A DNA stretch of 64,000 bases from Molanna angustata (GCA_963576475.1 OY754972.1:15986506-16050505); one strand, 5' to 3'. Positions 21,665 to 35,385 are shown, counted from the first letter of the stretch. Notes: generated from the sequence alone by a model not told the origin. Numbers and translations are program-made.

Positions 21665-21955
21665 TGTAAAACAAGTACTTACATAGATGTCACCTAGAAG
21701 TACTTATTTCATTTTTATTTGAATTGGTTCTATATTAAAGTTTTAGTTTTATATTTGTTTTAAAGTGACAGTTAAGATTCTAAAAAGGAGGAACTAAAAG
21801 CATTTAATGTCGTTTCTCTTTTTACAGGTAAAATTATATTTGTTATTATTATTATTTATTTATGTTTGTGTTATTATTACTTTTATTGTATTTTATAATT
21901 ATTTTAATAATAAATTTCTCTTTTTACAGAACAACGATTTAATTTGCTTAATACA
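21665..21955 (+). mobile_element. 3' LTR of the gypsy element
   Basis: Starts TGTAAAACAAGTACTTACAT right after the polypurine tract and probably ends at ...TTAATACA near 21955, giving about 290 bp. The end is uncertain because the 5' LTR lies in or beyond the gap and cannot be compared. It abuts the next (TA)n tract. Confidence 0.6.
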
Positions 21956-21960
21956 CTCCA

Positions 21961-23644
<1,684 letters not shown>

Positions 23645-23925
23645 TATATGTCCTTAAGTGGTTCGGCCACATAGAAAGAACAGATGAAGAACAGTTGACA
23701 AAAAAATTATACATGGCTAAAAGATGCGGAATAAGAGATAGAGGTCGGTCGAGAAAGACTCATTTAAATCACATGAATGGAATCTGATGTGTAGATAGTA
23801 GGAGAGTGTGCATGAGGCAATGTTTGGATTAAGTGAAGCGAGAAAAGTATATCAGGATAGGAAAGTATGGCGCTCAGTTCTCTCTGCCTACCTCAATATG
23901 AACAAGGCATGATAGTATGTATGTA
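23645..23925 (+). mobile_element. RTE-like LINE 3' end
   Basis: Encodes VLKWFGHIERTDEEQLTKKL, then YMAKRCGIRDRGRSRKTHLN and HMNGI before a stop. Frame-shifted continuations (RRVCMRQCLD, YGAQFSLPT) follow to the 'gcatgatagtatgtatg' end. Same subfamily as the copies at 19.2 and 25.3 kb. Confidence 0.75.
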
Positions 23926-24178
23926 AAAAAACACAAAATATTTATTTGTAACTAGTATATTCCTAGAAAATAAACTATCATGACGTTCGGTTTCTAAAAA
24001 AAACTGATAAAATAAACATTTTCCTAATATTCATATAAGATATTATGAAAAATGATGTAAAAGAGTAAAATTAAATAATTATTTAACATAAACAGAGCAA
24101 ATTTCACAATAATAATGTTAATATATTACCTTTAGTCAGTATATATTATTATAAGGTCTTTGGTATATACCTAGTCAA

Positions 24179-24689
24179 AGATGTTCCGTACTCAAATTTT
24201 GTATGGAAAATTTTCAGCGATTTTATGAAATGAGTTTGTTTAATTATTTTTTTATTTTATTATGAAAAGTTGATATTTCTTGAATGCCATTTTATGAAAG
24301 TGATGAGCCTTTTTACCTGTTTGAAAATAAAAATTTCAAATTTTAAGTTTCCTGAGCTTGGGGTCACTTTGAAATATTTGACAGTTAAAAAAATTGAGAA
24401 GCACTATTCATATATCGTTCAAAATCTAATGGGATCTAAGTGAGCATTAGATATACAAATTTGCAAAATTTGAATAGAATCGAATGAGTACTTTAGTCTA
24501 TAATCGATAAAGTAAAATGAACACGCCGTACATAGCACACTGCACACACACACAGATACATTGTGATGAAACTTTCAGAATACAATCTCAGCATGATACT
24601 AGTTGATAATCTGCAAAAAAAAATACCCTTAAAAATTGCGAAATCATAACTCCCCACTATATCACCTTGTGTTAGTGAGGAGTAAAAAC
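24179..24689. mobile_element. MITE-like repeat M1, copy 2 (left end lost)
   Basis: Shares the M1 landmarks ('tttatgaaatgagtttgtt', 'aagtttcctgagcttggggt', CACACA run, 'tagttgataatctgcaa') and the right end GTTAGTGAGGAGTA. The left TIR is replaced by unrelated sequence ('tctttggtatatacc'). Confidence 0.7.
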
Positions 24690-24851
24690 GTAAGTAGTTA
24701 AAGGAAGAACAATATAAAACAATATAATACAACATAATAAAAGAAAATAGAGGTAATGATAAAAAAAACTAGACATAAAAGAAGAAAAAAATAAACAGTA
24801 TTACATACATATTCAATTTAAACAACAAAAATAAACAAAGCAAAGTAAAAA

Positions 24852-25265
24852 TCAAAAATTATAATATGCGTTAAGCATCCTTTTGAAACCATCTATAGTG
24901 TGTACATTAAATATATCAACAGCACTATATTGGTTTCCAAGGCGGTGCAATCTATGTATTGGTGAGTTAATAATAAAGTTATTTCGAAGATTCTCTATAT
25001 GAAAAGGTGCATTTTGACGTGAAGCAAACCTTAGGTACTCTGAATTGTATCATTCCAACTAGGTCAGGGGTGTCCAATATACCGTTTATTATTTTAAATA
25101 AACAAATTAAATCACAAATCGTTCTTCTGTTTGATAGTTTCGATAAATTTAAAATACTCATAAGAAAATCATAATTTAATTTTTCTAAAGGAATGGATAA
25201 TTTATAATTTTCAAATCTTAAAAAATTATGTTGAACCCTTTCGACCCTCAATGAGTGCACATTAA
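24852..25265 (-). pseudogene. LINE RT C-terminal fragment (Jockey/CR1-like)
   Basis: On the minus strand: SLRVERVQHNFLRFENYKLS, FLMSILNLSKLSNRRTICDL, LFKIINGILDTPDLVG. A one-base shift near 25015 then moves it into HIENLRNNFIINSPIHRLHR and a tail ending DGFKRMLNAYYNF-stop at 24852. This is the thumb-to-C-terminus region after the RT catalytic motifs, which are missing. It directly abuts the RTE fragment that begins at 25268, so one inserted beside or into the other. Confidence 0.8.
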
Positions 25266-25267
25266 AT

Positions 25268-25575
25268 AAATGCTCTAAGGTGGTTTGGCCACATAGAAAG
25301 TATGAGTTATGACCATCTGACAAAAAAGTATATAGGTAAGGCTGATAAAAAAGGAACGAAAAGTAGAGGTCGGCCAAGGAAAATTTGGCGCGATCACATA
25401 AATGGAATTTTGAAAGATGGTGACGTTAAATGTAAGAATAACAGAAGAGCGTGTATGAGAAGATGTATGAACGTGAACGAAGCGAGAAATGTATGTGAAG
25501 AGAGAAGAGTCTGGCGTTTGGTTCTCTCTGCCTACCCCAAATAAGGAAAGGACATGATGATATGGTATGGTAAAT
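25268..25575 (+). mobile_element. RTE-like LINE 3' end
   Basis: RWFGHIESMSYDHLTKK, then after a frame change SRGRPRKIWRDHINGILKDG, ACMRRCMNVNEARNVCEERR and VWRLVLSAYPK, followed by 'ggacatgatgatatggtatg'. This is the best preserved copy of this RTE C-terminus in the window. Confidence 0.8.
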
Positions 25576-27134
25576 TAATCAATCGTCTCTTTTCATTTAT
25601 AAAGTATATCATCATGTTCAGCTTACTGGAAGTAGGAATGTTCTCAAAATTGTATAGAAATAGGTATTTTTGGCTTCCTCTCAAAGCACAAAAAATATAA
25701 ATAACATCTCTATAGCATTATATGGGTTTTGGGTTATTTTTTGTGCACCTTAATCCTTTTCTTCTTTCATTCTAAGAAAATTTTCTCACGCAGCATTCCT
25801 GCTCTGATGTTTTTAGAGTACACCTGGATAATCACATTTTTTTCCTGTACTAAGAATAATATCATTGTATTCGTTAATGTACTCAAAGTAAATATTTTAA
25901 TTTTTCTATTTTTTTTTTACTTTGTATTGACTATCTTCACCATTTTAATTCACACGTTTATTTATAAAACTGCTAGTTATCGAGAAGACTTACGGTAGTT
26001 GATTCCTGAAGTTTACGGTAGTTGATTCCTGCTATGTTCAGTTTGACTGCGAATGTCACAACCTTTCTTTCTTTCTTTCTTTCTCTCCTTTTTCTTCTGA
26101 ATTTTGAGTAGGTACCTACTAATTTTTAACAGTAATTGTTCACACTGTGCAGTTTATATAAAAAAATTATAATAACCGCAAAAATATGGTTTATGATAGA
26201 TATATTGTTAACATTGAATCTGTTGTATTATATATGTGTTTATAAGTGTATTATAAGTGTGTTTAGATTTAATAAAAATTAATAAATAATACTTACATAT
26301 TTGGTTGGAAGATATTGTTGGATGAAAATAAGCCTGTCAGTGAAATAAATTAAGATAAAAAAAATGTGCTTATTGTTTCCATTGATTGCGGAGAGATGAC
26401 TTACTATTGAAAAACGTGCTGGTTTGGAAAAACATAATGTGAAAAAAAAAATTTTTTCTCATCAAAAGAATTTTATTATTGCTGGGAAATTGCGTACCGC
26501 AAAGGTTGACCTCTGATGAACTGGGTAATGGCAAGGAACAAGGATTTTTTGTTTTTATTTTTTCTTTCAATTACATTACATTAAAAACAATAACAAAATT
26601 GTTAAATAAATTATTTATGTTGATACTCTTTCAATAGAGTAATGAACTCGTGTTCAAGAGAGAAGCATCGTACTTAATTCACCCCATAAGAATATATTCA
26701 TTAAACTATAATTCAATTAAAAAAGCCATTTTTCACCAAGTGATCTATAGGGAGATGGTTTTTAATTATAAGCTTGTGATTAATGAATTTAAAGGAATTT
26801 TTATCAGAAGATTATTTGCGTGTGCAAAAGTATTGTCAAAACTCATCTCCCTATATTAGGTTTACCACAGATATAATTTATATAATGAAAAATAATATTT
26901 ATATAATGAAAGATAGCACTCTGACAAGTATTTCGTTCAATTAATGTTTTACATTGTAGTTGTTTATTAATTATGATATGTAATTAATACAGAATAAGAA
27001 TGTCGAGGAGAATTCGCGATACGTCGAGCCACGGCACTGGAAATAATCCCTAATCGATAACGCAGGTGGGGACAACTTTTTATAACTTCAGCCGTGCGGA
27101 CATCATAGGCATGTTTTATTTATATTTTATATTT
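25576..27134. other. no recognised gene; (CTTT)n microsatellite at 26064-26083
   Basis: About 1.5 kb. Short hydrophobic frames at 25.73-26.0 kb come from T-rich sequence. The repeated 'cttacggtagttgattcctg' near 25.99-26.03 kb is a small direct duplication. Nothing else is supported. Confidence 0.4.
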
Positions 27135-27343
27135 GTTTCTCGGGCAACTAACAGGTACTATGTCAAATATTAATTTAACACGCACCCAATAACAAGTTGC
27201 CACATTCTGGAGACTTACGATATTAATCGTCTCACAGATCCAGATTGAAAACACAATTAAAAACTGTGTCTCCACCGGGAATCGAACCCGGGACCTTTGG
27301 CTCAGCAGTCAGATATCTAACCAACTGAGCCACGAAGGCCGAC
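27135..27343 (-). mobile_element. SINE family A, copy 5
   Basis: Full-length reverse copy with very clean promoter boxes. On the minus strand: GTCGGCCTTCGTGGCTCAGT and B-box GGTTCGATTCCCGG. It ends 'tagttgcccgagaaac'. One of the least decayed copies here. Confidence 0.9.
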
Positions 27344-28096
27344 AATGTTCCGCCACAGATCTTTTTGAGCCTTTTTTTTAATTTATTGAGTTCTCTCAAT
27401 TCTATCGTACACGTTGGGAGGTCATCAAAATAATATTTTTATGAAAATAATTTAATCCTAGGAACCATATTGAACCATACCGTTTTAGTGTTCTCGTTGT
27501 TAATTGGGTTCAGTAGTAATTTTATTGACTCCGTACAACTCAAAAAAATGTAAACGCGTCATTAAATTTGTTCACAATGCTTTCGTGATTAGTGGCTAGT
27601 ATAATATGATTAGTTTATTATTTTTTATGTACATTATTTATTGTTGAATTCCAGTTTCGAATTTCTTCTAATTATTATTAAGTATATTATCAAAGTTAGG
27701 GCGTTGTTTCCGAAACTCCCATTCCATGTCAATTATTAGCAATAACACTAATAACTAAACAATCCCAAAAGTTAACGAGCGTATTACTGATGGATGCTCA
27801 GCTCTGCAGTACATCATGTCAAAATGTTATAATGTGCTCTCACATACTACGCATAAAATGATACGCCGAAGATAACACGCGCACGTGCGATGTACATAGG
27901 GCCGGATCCATTGTATGTAGCTTCAAATGGTGTAGTTTCCCAAGGTGCAAAAAGTACCTAATTAGAAAGTGAATCCGAATTTATAACAAAACATGAAAAC
28001 GATGTCCTAATCCGTACAAATATTGTATACGTATACATATTATAACTTCAATTTGATCGTTCTTATCGGCCTACTTAAAAAATATTTATTATTAAT
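27344..28096. other. no recognised gene or repeat
   Basis: AT-rich; nothing supported. Confidence 0.35.
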
Positions 28097-28200
28097 TATG
28101 TCAAATATTAATTTAACACGCATCCCATAACAAGTTAGCACATTCTGGAGACTAACGATTTAGATCGTCTCACAGAAAACACAATTAAAAACTGTCTACA
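28097..28200 (-). mobile_element. SINE family A, copy 6 (body only)
   Basis: 'atgtcaaatattaatttaac', 'cattctggagactaacgatt' and 'cgtctcacag' match the SINE A body in reverse. The tRNA head and extreme 3' end are missing. Confidence 0.7.
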
Positions 28201-28439
28201 CTTCAAGAGAGCAAATGTCGAGTACCTACGAGCTATTTGACACTGTAAAGCGACGAAGGTTTTATATGTACATAGCTATACGAAAAAAATATATATTTGT
28301 CATTCGGGATAGGGATCTCTCAGTCCTCTGTGAACCACGCATCTCATAGTAATCTTCAGCACCTTGTATCGTAGTATACTTATCGTATCGTAATACATAT
28401 GTTACATACTTAAATCTCTTTACAAAATCCTTTTGAAGG

Positions 28440-28858
28440 TAGTTGTTTAATCTATTTTATGCAATGATGTACGGATCAGGGTGCTGGAAACATAAAATAA
28501 CAACGCACAACAACTGCACACGTCAGAAATGAAGATGTTGCGCTGGGCAGGTGGTGTAAAACGCCTTGATTAAATTCGAACGAGTACGTTAGGGGATCCT
28601 TCAAGGTAACCCCAATAGAATTAAAATTGAAAGAGGACAGACAAAACGATTATGACGATGTTTTGTGAAAGACAACGACACCTACTCCATCAAAACTGTG
28701 TTCGATATCCCCTCAAAGCCACGATGAAGAGGCAGACCACCGGCGACATGGTGGACGGGTATCGAAAGGGAGCTGACGGCACAAGGTGTCCCACAAAAGG
28801 CAACTCAAGTCGCAGATCGTGCCCACTGATGACTAGAAGGCCCGACCACGTATGAAAT
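28440..28858 (+). mobile_element. RTE-like LINE 3' end
   Basis: Recognisable pieces are YGSGCWK, MKMLRWAGGVKRLD, SIKTVFDIPSKPR, RGRPPATWWTGIERELTAQG, and the closing TRRPDHV-like residues. They lie in different frames. The order (Trp-rich segment, LRWAGG, GRPPxTWW) fits the end of RTE-type LINE proteins. This is a different subfamily from the copies at 23.6 and 25.3 kb. Confidence 0.65.
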
Positions 28859-29329
28859 GAGATATATATGTATATTTAATTTTTAAATTCATGTACAGCA
28901 ATCCACAAAGGCGGGTTCTCAGCGAAATTGCACAGTTCTTCTTATCAGTTGCAATTGACTGCTTGTATTCTCTGAGTTGATAAATGAATCATACTTTTTG
29001 GTTCTTGTCTCCTGACCCTGCTTCTATTATTTTTCTTTTATTTTTATATAAGTATTTTTTTTCTACTAGAGATTTCACTTGTTGGTGTTACAACTCTATT
29101 AAAAATTTATTCTGAATTTATTAATATTAATCTACTGCTCCTTATTATAATTTGTATTTATTTGTTTCTTACTTGTTGGGTTTTCAATTTGGTGCACTTA
29201 TGTCTTTCTTTTTCTCAATATTCTGCTCTTGTGTAAAAGTTCAATGATTTTTTTATATTATTATTATTTTATTTTTTTAATCATTATTGGAAATTCTCAA
29301 TTTTAACTAGAAAGTGTAGATTGACTGCG
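28859..29329. other. unrecognised T-rich spacer
   Basis: T-rich; may be the 5' continuation of the LINE 3' UTR that follows, but I see no second copy to prove it. Confidence 0.35.
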
Positions 29330-29713
29330 ACATGCATATCCTTGTACTTGCCAAGTATTGTTACTATCGACTGCGGGTATAATATTTGGTAGCACCGCTG
29401 TCAGTCTGCTGATTCATGTAAACTTATTGATGTTTCGTATATAAATATGTGTATGTATATTTTTCATATATAATTTGTATACTTTATATTTTTTGCACTT
29501 GTTTCCTGCCTAAGCAATTTGCTATATTTTATTTTTATAAATAACTAATGTTACTAACGAAATAATTTTGAATATTTTTAATTGGTATACCCACAGACAG
29601 GCTATGCCTTGTGGGATTTTTGTGTGTACGGTTGATTTATTATAATTGATATTATGTTTATGTATATTGTATGTTAACCGTGTACCAAATCTTAAATAAA
29701 TAAATAAATAAAA
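29330..29713 (+). repeat. LINE 3' UTR/tail module, copy 1
   Basis: Matches the minus strand of 39.87-40.34 kb over the whole length: 'tataatatttggtagcaccg', 'ctgtcagtctgctgattc', 'aattggtatacccacagaca', 'atattatgtttatgtatatt' and 'gttaaccgtgtaccaaatct'. It ends in (AAAT)n. It contains the hairpin CCCACAGACAGGCTATGCCT/TGTGGG at 29590-29615. No coding part remains. Confidence 0.7.
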
Positions 29714-30170
29714 TCCTGGGATTGGTTTGCAACAACTATGGCTGCATCTCTTCTTCTCCACTCCGCCCTGTCCTCTGTCAGCCTCTTCATCTCCACGTAG
29801 CTACTACAGCACATGTCGTCGATCACCTGGTCCATGTAGCTCTTTCTTGGTCGGCCTCTATAGTTGCTGCCCTCTACCATTCCTTCCGCGATGGTTATGA
29901 GCAGACCCGGGTGCCTCATGTTATGGCCAATCTAGTTGGATCGTCGTTGGGCGATTCTTTTGAGGATTTGCCTTGTTTCCCCGGCTCTGCTCAGCACCTC
30001 ACAATTTTGTATGTGGTCCGACCAGTGGATCTTCAACATGCGTCTGTAGCACCACATCTCGAATGCAGACAGGCGTTCTTTTTACCTCTGGCCTACGGTC
30101 CATGTCTCACAGCCATATAGAAAGACACTCCAGACAAAGGTCTTAATGAGGTCTTATCTTGCACAGTTAA
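29714..30170 (-). pseudogene. RTE-like LINE C-terminal region
   Basis: Minus strand: FVWSVFLYGCETWTVG, LSAFEMWCYRRMLKIHWSDH, QILKRIAQRR, GHNMRHPGLLITIAEGMVEG, YRGRPRKSYMDQVIDDM, LTEDRAEWRRRDAAIVVANQ. This is the classic post-RT part of RTE-BovB-type LINE proteins, broken by a stop or two and one frameshift. It lies immediately downstream (plus strand) of the (AAAT)n tail of another LINE. A related copy is at 52.0 kb. Confidence 0.85.
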
Positions 30171-30540
30171 AACAGCAAAATTAATAATAAAATAAGGATA
30201 ATAGATTCAAGAGGTGCCATTATCATACTTTTTTGTGTGTCAAACGTAGGTGCGTTTCTTTCCAATTTCAAATTTTGTAGCGAAATATTTAATAATTGGA
30301 ATTTATTCATTTATACCTCAATTTAGTTGCGTTGCCAGCAGAACATAGCTTTAATTAGACGGCTGTTGTGATTCCACGCCCTTAAATTTTACTGCCAGTT
30401 TACTGCTAAACGGTGCGTACCATACGCGCGCTATGCAATCTGTTAATTGTTAACAAAGATCATTTCACTCACTACCAGTTTCGGCCATCATGTCTGGACA
30501 ACCGCACTACGGCCGATTATACTAGACTAACAAACTAATA

Positions 30541-30665
30541 TTTATTTATTTATTTTTACTTCAAATCCTCACACAGTCAGGCACATAACATATACAACGT
30601 AAATACCTTAAAATATTTGCAAGGATCCCACTAAGGCTAAGCCTGTATGTGAGAATTATATTCAA
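30541..30665 (-). repeat. LINE 3' tail with hairpin, copy 2
   Basis: (TTTA)n at the left, then about 90 bp, then 'ccactaaggctaagcctgta' with an imperfect stem (30630-30652). Same layout as the modules at 11.04 and 32.46 kb. Confidence 0.45.
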
Positions 30666-30753
30666 AATAGATACAGCAAAATCCACATATATAATTGTTT
30701 TTTTTTTTCGTACGCAGTTATGAAATAAAATAAAAAATAATAATCTCGATTAT

Positions 30754-31240
30754 GTCGGCCTCCGTTGCTCAGTTGGTTAGATATCTGTATACTGAGTCAA
30801 AAGTTCTGGGTTCCATTCCCGGTGGAGACATTGATTTTTCTAAAATGCAACCGTCCGTGCCGTGGCATAGTTGGTAGGCCGTTTGGCTTCTGTGCGAGCG
30901 TCTGGGATCGATCCCCAATAGAGGAAAAATTTATTTACATACATTTCTCACGCAAATATTGCTTTTCTGGACTGGAAACACTGTTTTTTTGTGAGAAATT
31001 ATCATATGGCCATAGAAACGCCACTTTTGCAGCGTGCAAAAAAATTATGATTATGATAAAATAGAAATTTTCCTCATAATTATTTCAGTCTGATGTTTTT
31101 CTGGATCTGTGTGTTTTTCAGTCTGGATCTGTGAGACGATTAATATAATTAGTCTTTAGAACGTGGCAACTTGTTATTGAGTGTGTGTTAAATTAATATT
31201 TGACATACCTCCTGTTAGTTTTCCGAGAAGCTGTACAAAA
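30754..31240 (+). mobile_element. SINE family A, copy 7, split by a SINE B
   Basis: tRNA-like head at 30754-30835 (TCGGCCTCCGTTGCTCAGTT; B-box GGTTCCATTCC). The body resumes at about 31085 ('cagtctggatctgtgagacg') and ends near 31240. The intervening sequence is a nearly complete SINE B, so the B copy inserted later. Part of the body ('tttttctggatctgtgtg') is duplicated next to the insertion. Confidence 0.78.
30850..31062 (+). mobile_element. SINE family B, tRNA-derived, copy 1 (nested)
   Basis: CCGTGGCATAGTTGGTAGGC (A-box region), B-box GGGATCGATCCC, then 'aaatttatttacatacattt', 'ctcacgcaaatattgctttt', 'ctggactggaaacactg', a degenerate attatcatatggccat hairpin and 'gccacttttgcagcgtgca'. It ends in a 'attatgattatgataa' tail. 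Imperfect flanking TAAAAT(A)G words may be the target duplication. Confidence 0.78.
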
Positions 31241-32454
31241 TGATATAAAACAATGTGAATAGAATGTCTATAGTAAACTATTCAGATCTAGGTTGATTCA
31301 TTTCACAGTTAATACGATATAAATTGGTAATGATTCGAATGAACTTATAATTTGAACTCTAGGTTCACAGGATACAAAATTGTATAGTGAATACTCCATA
31401 CTATCAAAAACATGATGACAAAAATCATTGTGTGTTAAAACAAAACTTCTAAACAGAGATCACAAATTAGCCAATGAAACACACGCACTCATCTATACTC
31501 TATTTCGTTTTGCTGTCAGTAATGTTTTTGCTCTCCGATATGATACTGACGGTACCTGTGTTATATTGGCAGCAGTCTTTGGTCTTTGTTAGTTGAACAA
31601 CATTCATTCAATTGTCACATAGTTCATATTTTTCTTGGATATTTCTTTATGCTACAAAAATTGTGCACATTAAGAACGAAGCATTTTCTGAATGGTAACA
31701 CAGATGAAATTTTTCGTGCATATTTTGTTGTGCTATTTAAAAACAACGTTCGTATTTTATCTCCATATTATTTCATTTATCCACTAACTAAAATATCAGA
31801 TGAAAAAGAAAAAAGCGAATCAATTAAGTAATGTAAAAAACTCATTTTGCATTCTATACAATATATTATATCTAAAGTGAAAATGTTTTAAAATAATATA
31901 TTTAAAAATTGTAAAATCATAAGTCACTATTTTATAATAGTAGTAGTGAGAAATTATGTCCTCTAAGATTTTCTTTCCCCCATTTCAACCTGATTCTTCA
32001 CTTTGAGATATTTTTATTTGATTTATTTTATATCACGTATACTGACAATTGGAGTTTCCAAAAGTTTTCACATCTTGTTTAATGGCATTATTATCTCAAA
32101 TCGTCATCTTTTGGCACTCGATTCGAAAATCTTTTAGTTTTATTTAGTCTTGATACATCGATTGCAAAAGTTTTTTTTTTTAATAATGAATAATATGTCC
32201 TTGAAACAAGTAAATAAACATGTACAAATTATTACATATCTACCACTTTAGGAAAAAATTTAGAAGGTACCTACCTATTGTTAATATTTTTTATTTTATT
32301 TATCCAAATATCGATATGACTTTTATATTTCATTGTGTTGTCTATTAAAGTGTGTTTTTTGAGATTTATACACTTACATTTCGTTTGATGGCTTCAAACA
32401 TAATATTATTATTGGAAATAAATAGAATGGCTCAAGGTATAAACAAAGAAAATA
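31241..32454. other. no recognised gene
   Basis: An 81-codon open frame at 31586-31831 (plus strand) is lysine- and phenylalanine-rich, and I do not recognise it. No repeat copies were seen. Confidence 0.35.
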
Positions 32455-32570
32455 TATTTTTTTATTTATTTATTTCCATAATATAGTACAATAATGTCAG
32501 TACAAAAGATAATATAAAGTACAATTGAATTTAATACCTCACTAGGCAAATCCTGTTCTGAGGTAATACT
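32455..32570 (-). repeat. LINE 3' tail with CCTCACTAGGC hairpin, copy 3
   Basis: (TTTA)n at 32460-32475, spacer, then ACCTCACTAGGCAAATCCTG/TTCTGAGGT (32537-32566), an imperfect stem-loop. It resembles the 11.04-kb module, which shares CCTCACTAGGC. Confidence 0.5.
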
Positions 32571-32747
32571 AACAATAATTATGACATACATTTTTGCTTC
32601 ATAATTTTTGTAGTATAAAATTAAAGTATAACATTAAAAAAGTAATAAAAATATATGTAAAGAACAATAAATAACTTAACTAGTGGACCAAAAAACAAGT
32701 GTATTTATGAGGGTGAGGGTGTGTTTACATGTGTAAGAGGACAATAG

Positions 32748-35282
32748 GCCGGTATTACAGTCTCAGTTTAAGAGCTAAACTCAAGTTTTACAAAAATATA
32801 GCGTATTACAGTGTCCGTTTAGGCCTAATCTTCCCTCAAATACGTCACTAAAACGACAAATATTTAACTCAACGCCTCTGGCGGATAAAGTATTTAACCG
32901 TGATTCAACTGTCATTTCTCGACTCGTTGCCAGGCAACGCATGTAGTTTCAGTGTTCTATCACTAAAGGCGTTAGTTGTATCGACGGTGGCGCCACACAA
33001 CAAAACAAACCATGGAGATATAGGTATACTGGAGTGCTAAATGTTGTTCAAATGTTGTGCCGAAGTAGTAGAAAGAGACAGATAGTACAAGTGGCATTCC
33101 TATCTCTTTCAAGAACTCTCACTTCATACAATATATGAGTAATTTTGAAGAATAGAATGAGATTATCCGATAATTAATGATGTAATTCAACCAAATGAAA
33201 AATATACATAATCGAGTGTACATATATAGTAAAAGTAATATATAGATTATCATATATGAGTACGAATTACTTATTAGAAACATCTCATAACTCAGAATAT
33301 TAGAACATTTATGTGAAACCATATCTTTTTAAAACAAATATTACGACTATTTACAAATCCTGTACTTTTTTATAAGAGTGTTTGCAACCATTGAGATCAT
33401 TTCTGTCTTTATTAAGGAATCAACTTGATTTTTCCTTCCCACACTGAGAATATTTTTTTATTTACTATTCATTAATTAGGTTAATTAGGAGTCAAATGAT
33501 ATTTATACTGACAAACTTTTTAACATCTCAATAGAGACGAAGTTGGGATATTATAGAAGAACCAGGAACTCAAGGCACCTACAGAGCATACAACCTGTCA
33601 GTTGGTTTACGTGATCACTTGGTCAGTTGGTTTACGTGATCACTTTATGTGTTTGCGCAACGTTCACGTAAACCAGCCGATTTTTGTTAATTTATTTAAT
33701 AAATATGAATAACAATTCAAATATGTCAAATACCAAAAACACACAAAAGTACACAATAAAAATATATGTAGACAGAAATAAGAATTAAAGAGAATAAATA
33801 CAATTAGATATTTAGAAAAAATATATAATATGCAAATTTCAGCATAAAATTGATTATGAAAAATAAAAGCATAGTTATAAAACACAAAATTATTCACAGT
33901 AAAAATAGAAAAGTTAAAAAAGCATATTATTAATGATAAGTTATAACAAATAATAGCACAAGTTATAAATCTAAAATAACAATGGACAGTAAAATTGAAA
34001 CGTAAAAAAAATCACATTATTAACTATAATAAATAACAGTAGGACACGTAAAACATAAATACAATAAATAATTATAAGTAAAAATTATAAACGTTAAACA
34101 GAGCATATTAATAATTTTGACAAATAAACACGAGTTATTCATTTAATAATTCTCAGAAAAAATAGAAATGTAAAATAATAGCACAAAACTTATAAATACA
34201 AGAAATAATTACAGTTAAAGAGCATTATTGTGAAATTAATTATAAATGTAGAGGGAATCTGGAAGCAATAATGACAGATTTACTAATAAAAACCCTACAC
34301 TGGAAGCTGTTTCACACGATAAGATGAAATCAAAAGGATATATTGGTTTAATCATTTTAATGTTAGGTAACAGTGTTACTAAATTAAAATAAATTTTAAA
34401 TTATTTTTGGTAATTTAACAAATATCGAAATGTAGATCATATTTTAATACAAATAGTTGAGGTATTTTTAATATTGAAGGAGCAATTTTTGAGGACGCCA
34501 TTGAAGTATAAATGTAAAGTTTCTTACCCGTGAAAACTAATTCCGCTGTTGGGATACCAAATGTTTTGACATCCAAAGGAACTGCAGTATTTAACCATCG
34601 TCTTTATTTCTTTTAATTTAAAGAAAGAAAAACAAATAATATCAAAAACAGACTTAAAACAACACGTTGAACTCAGGAAAACACACCAACTGACAGCCAA
34701 ACTCTATATGAATTGACGCTTAGAAAGAGACGCGAGTCCCACTTGCAGCGGCTATATTCGCACACCAGATCGGCACAAAATTATGTGTTTTGTTGTATGG
34801 ACAATAGCACTCTAGTATACCTATATCTCATTGAAACAAACTGACAGCCATATTGAAACGAACATGGGCATTTAAAAGCATTATTTTGGTGAAAAAATTA
34901 AATGTACCATGTTGGATAATAAAACAATAGTATTTCAAGTCGTAGCGTCCCGTTTTGTAGTTCGTATTATTTATTTTATTTTATTTTTTATTTTATTTAA
35001 TTACGGTATATAACAACCATTTACATAGAAAAGAACAAAAATAATATAAAAACATATCATAAACACATCATCTAAGTGCATAAACAATAAAGTGCATAAT
35101 TTGAGGTTATTTAAAATTTAACAGATAATAACCACAGAAAAAGTAAAATATGTCTATAATTCAAGATTTAATAACTTATATGTCATATTGCACTGTAATA
35201 CGGAAATGGATTTAATCACCCCTTAACATTAATCTTGAGTTTAAAAAACTCAATGATTTGAGGGCTGACTGTAATACCGGCC
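32748..35282. mobile_element. 2.5-kb TIR-bounded region, possible PIF/Harbinger-type or ISL2EU-type DNA element
   Basis: Left end GGCCGGTATTACAGTC (32753-32768) and right end GACTGTAATACCGGCC (35265-35280) are perfect inverted partners. A second layer of inverted sequence exists inside: 'gagatataggtatactggag' at 33013 pairs with the complement near 34815-34835. The interior has no recognisable transposase and contains foreign inserts, including a fragment of the 540-bp repeat at 33.53 kb and an AT-rich tail near 34.97 kb. The superfamily is a guess from the TIR alone. Confidence 0.5.
33524..33692 (+). repeat. 540-bp repeat D, fragment
   Basis: 'tctcaatagagacgaagttg', 'aaggcacctacag', 'ggtttacgtgatcacttt' and 'tttgcgcaacgttcac' match the D core. 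A 27-bp stretch is duplicated ('gtcagttggtttacgtgatc' occurs twice). Confidence 0.75.
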
Positions 35283-35335
35283 CTATGTGTACATAATAAG
35301 GATGTATGATGGCGTAAAAAAAACGGATGAAACGG

Positions 35336-35385
35336 GTTCTAAGATGATTTTTCTTCTCTAAGGAGAAGAAAAATCATCTTAGAAC
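35336..35385. repeat. perfect 23-bp hairpin
   Basis: 35336-35358 and 35363-35385 are exact reverse complements around the 4-base loop TAAG. It lies 50 bases outside the TIR of the preceding element. No T-run or gene context suggests a role. Confidence 0.9.

Noticed and set aside
26064..26090. (CTTT)n as a regulatory polypyrimidine tract
   Set aside because: Short simple repeat without splice or gene context.
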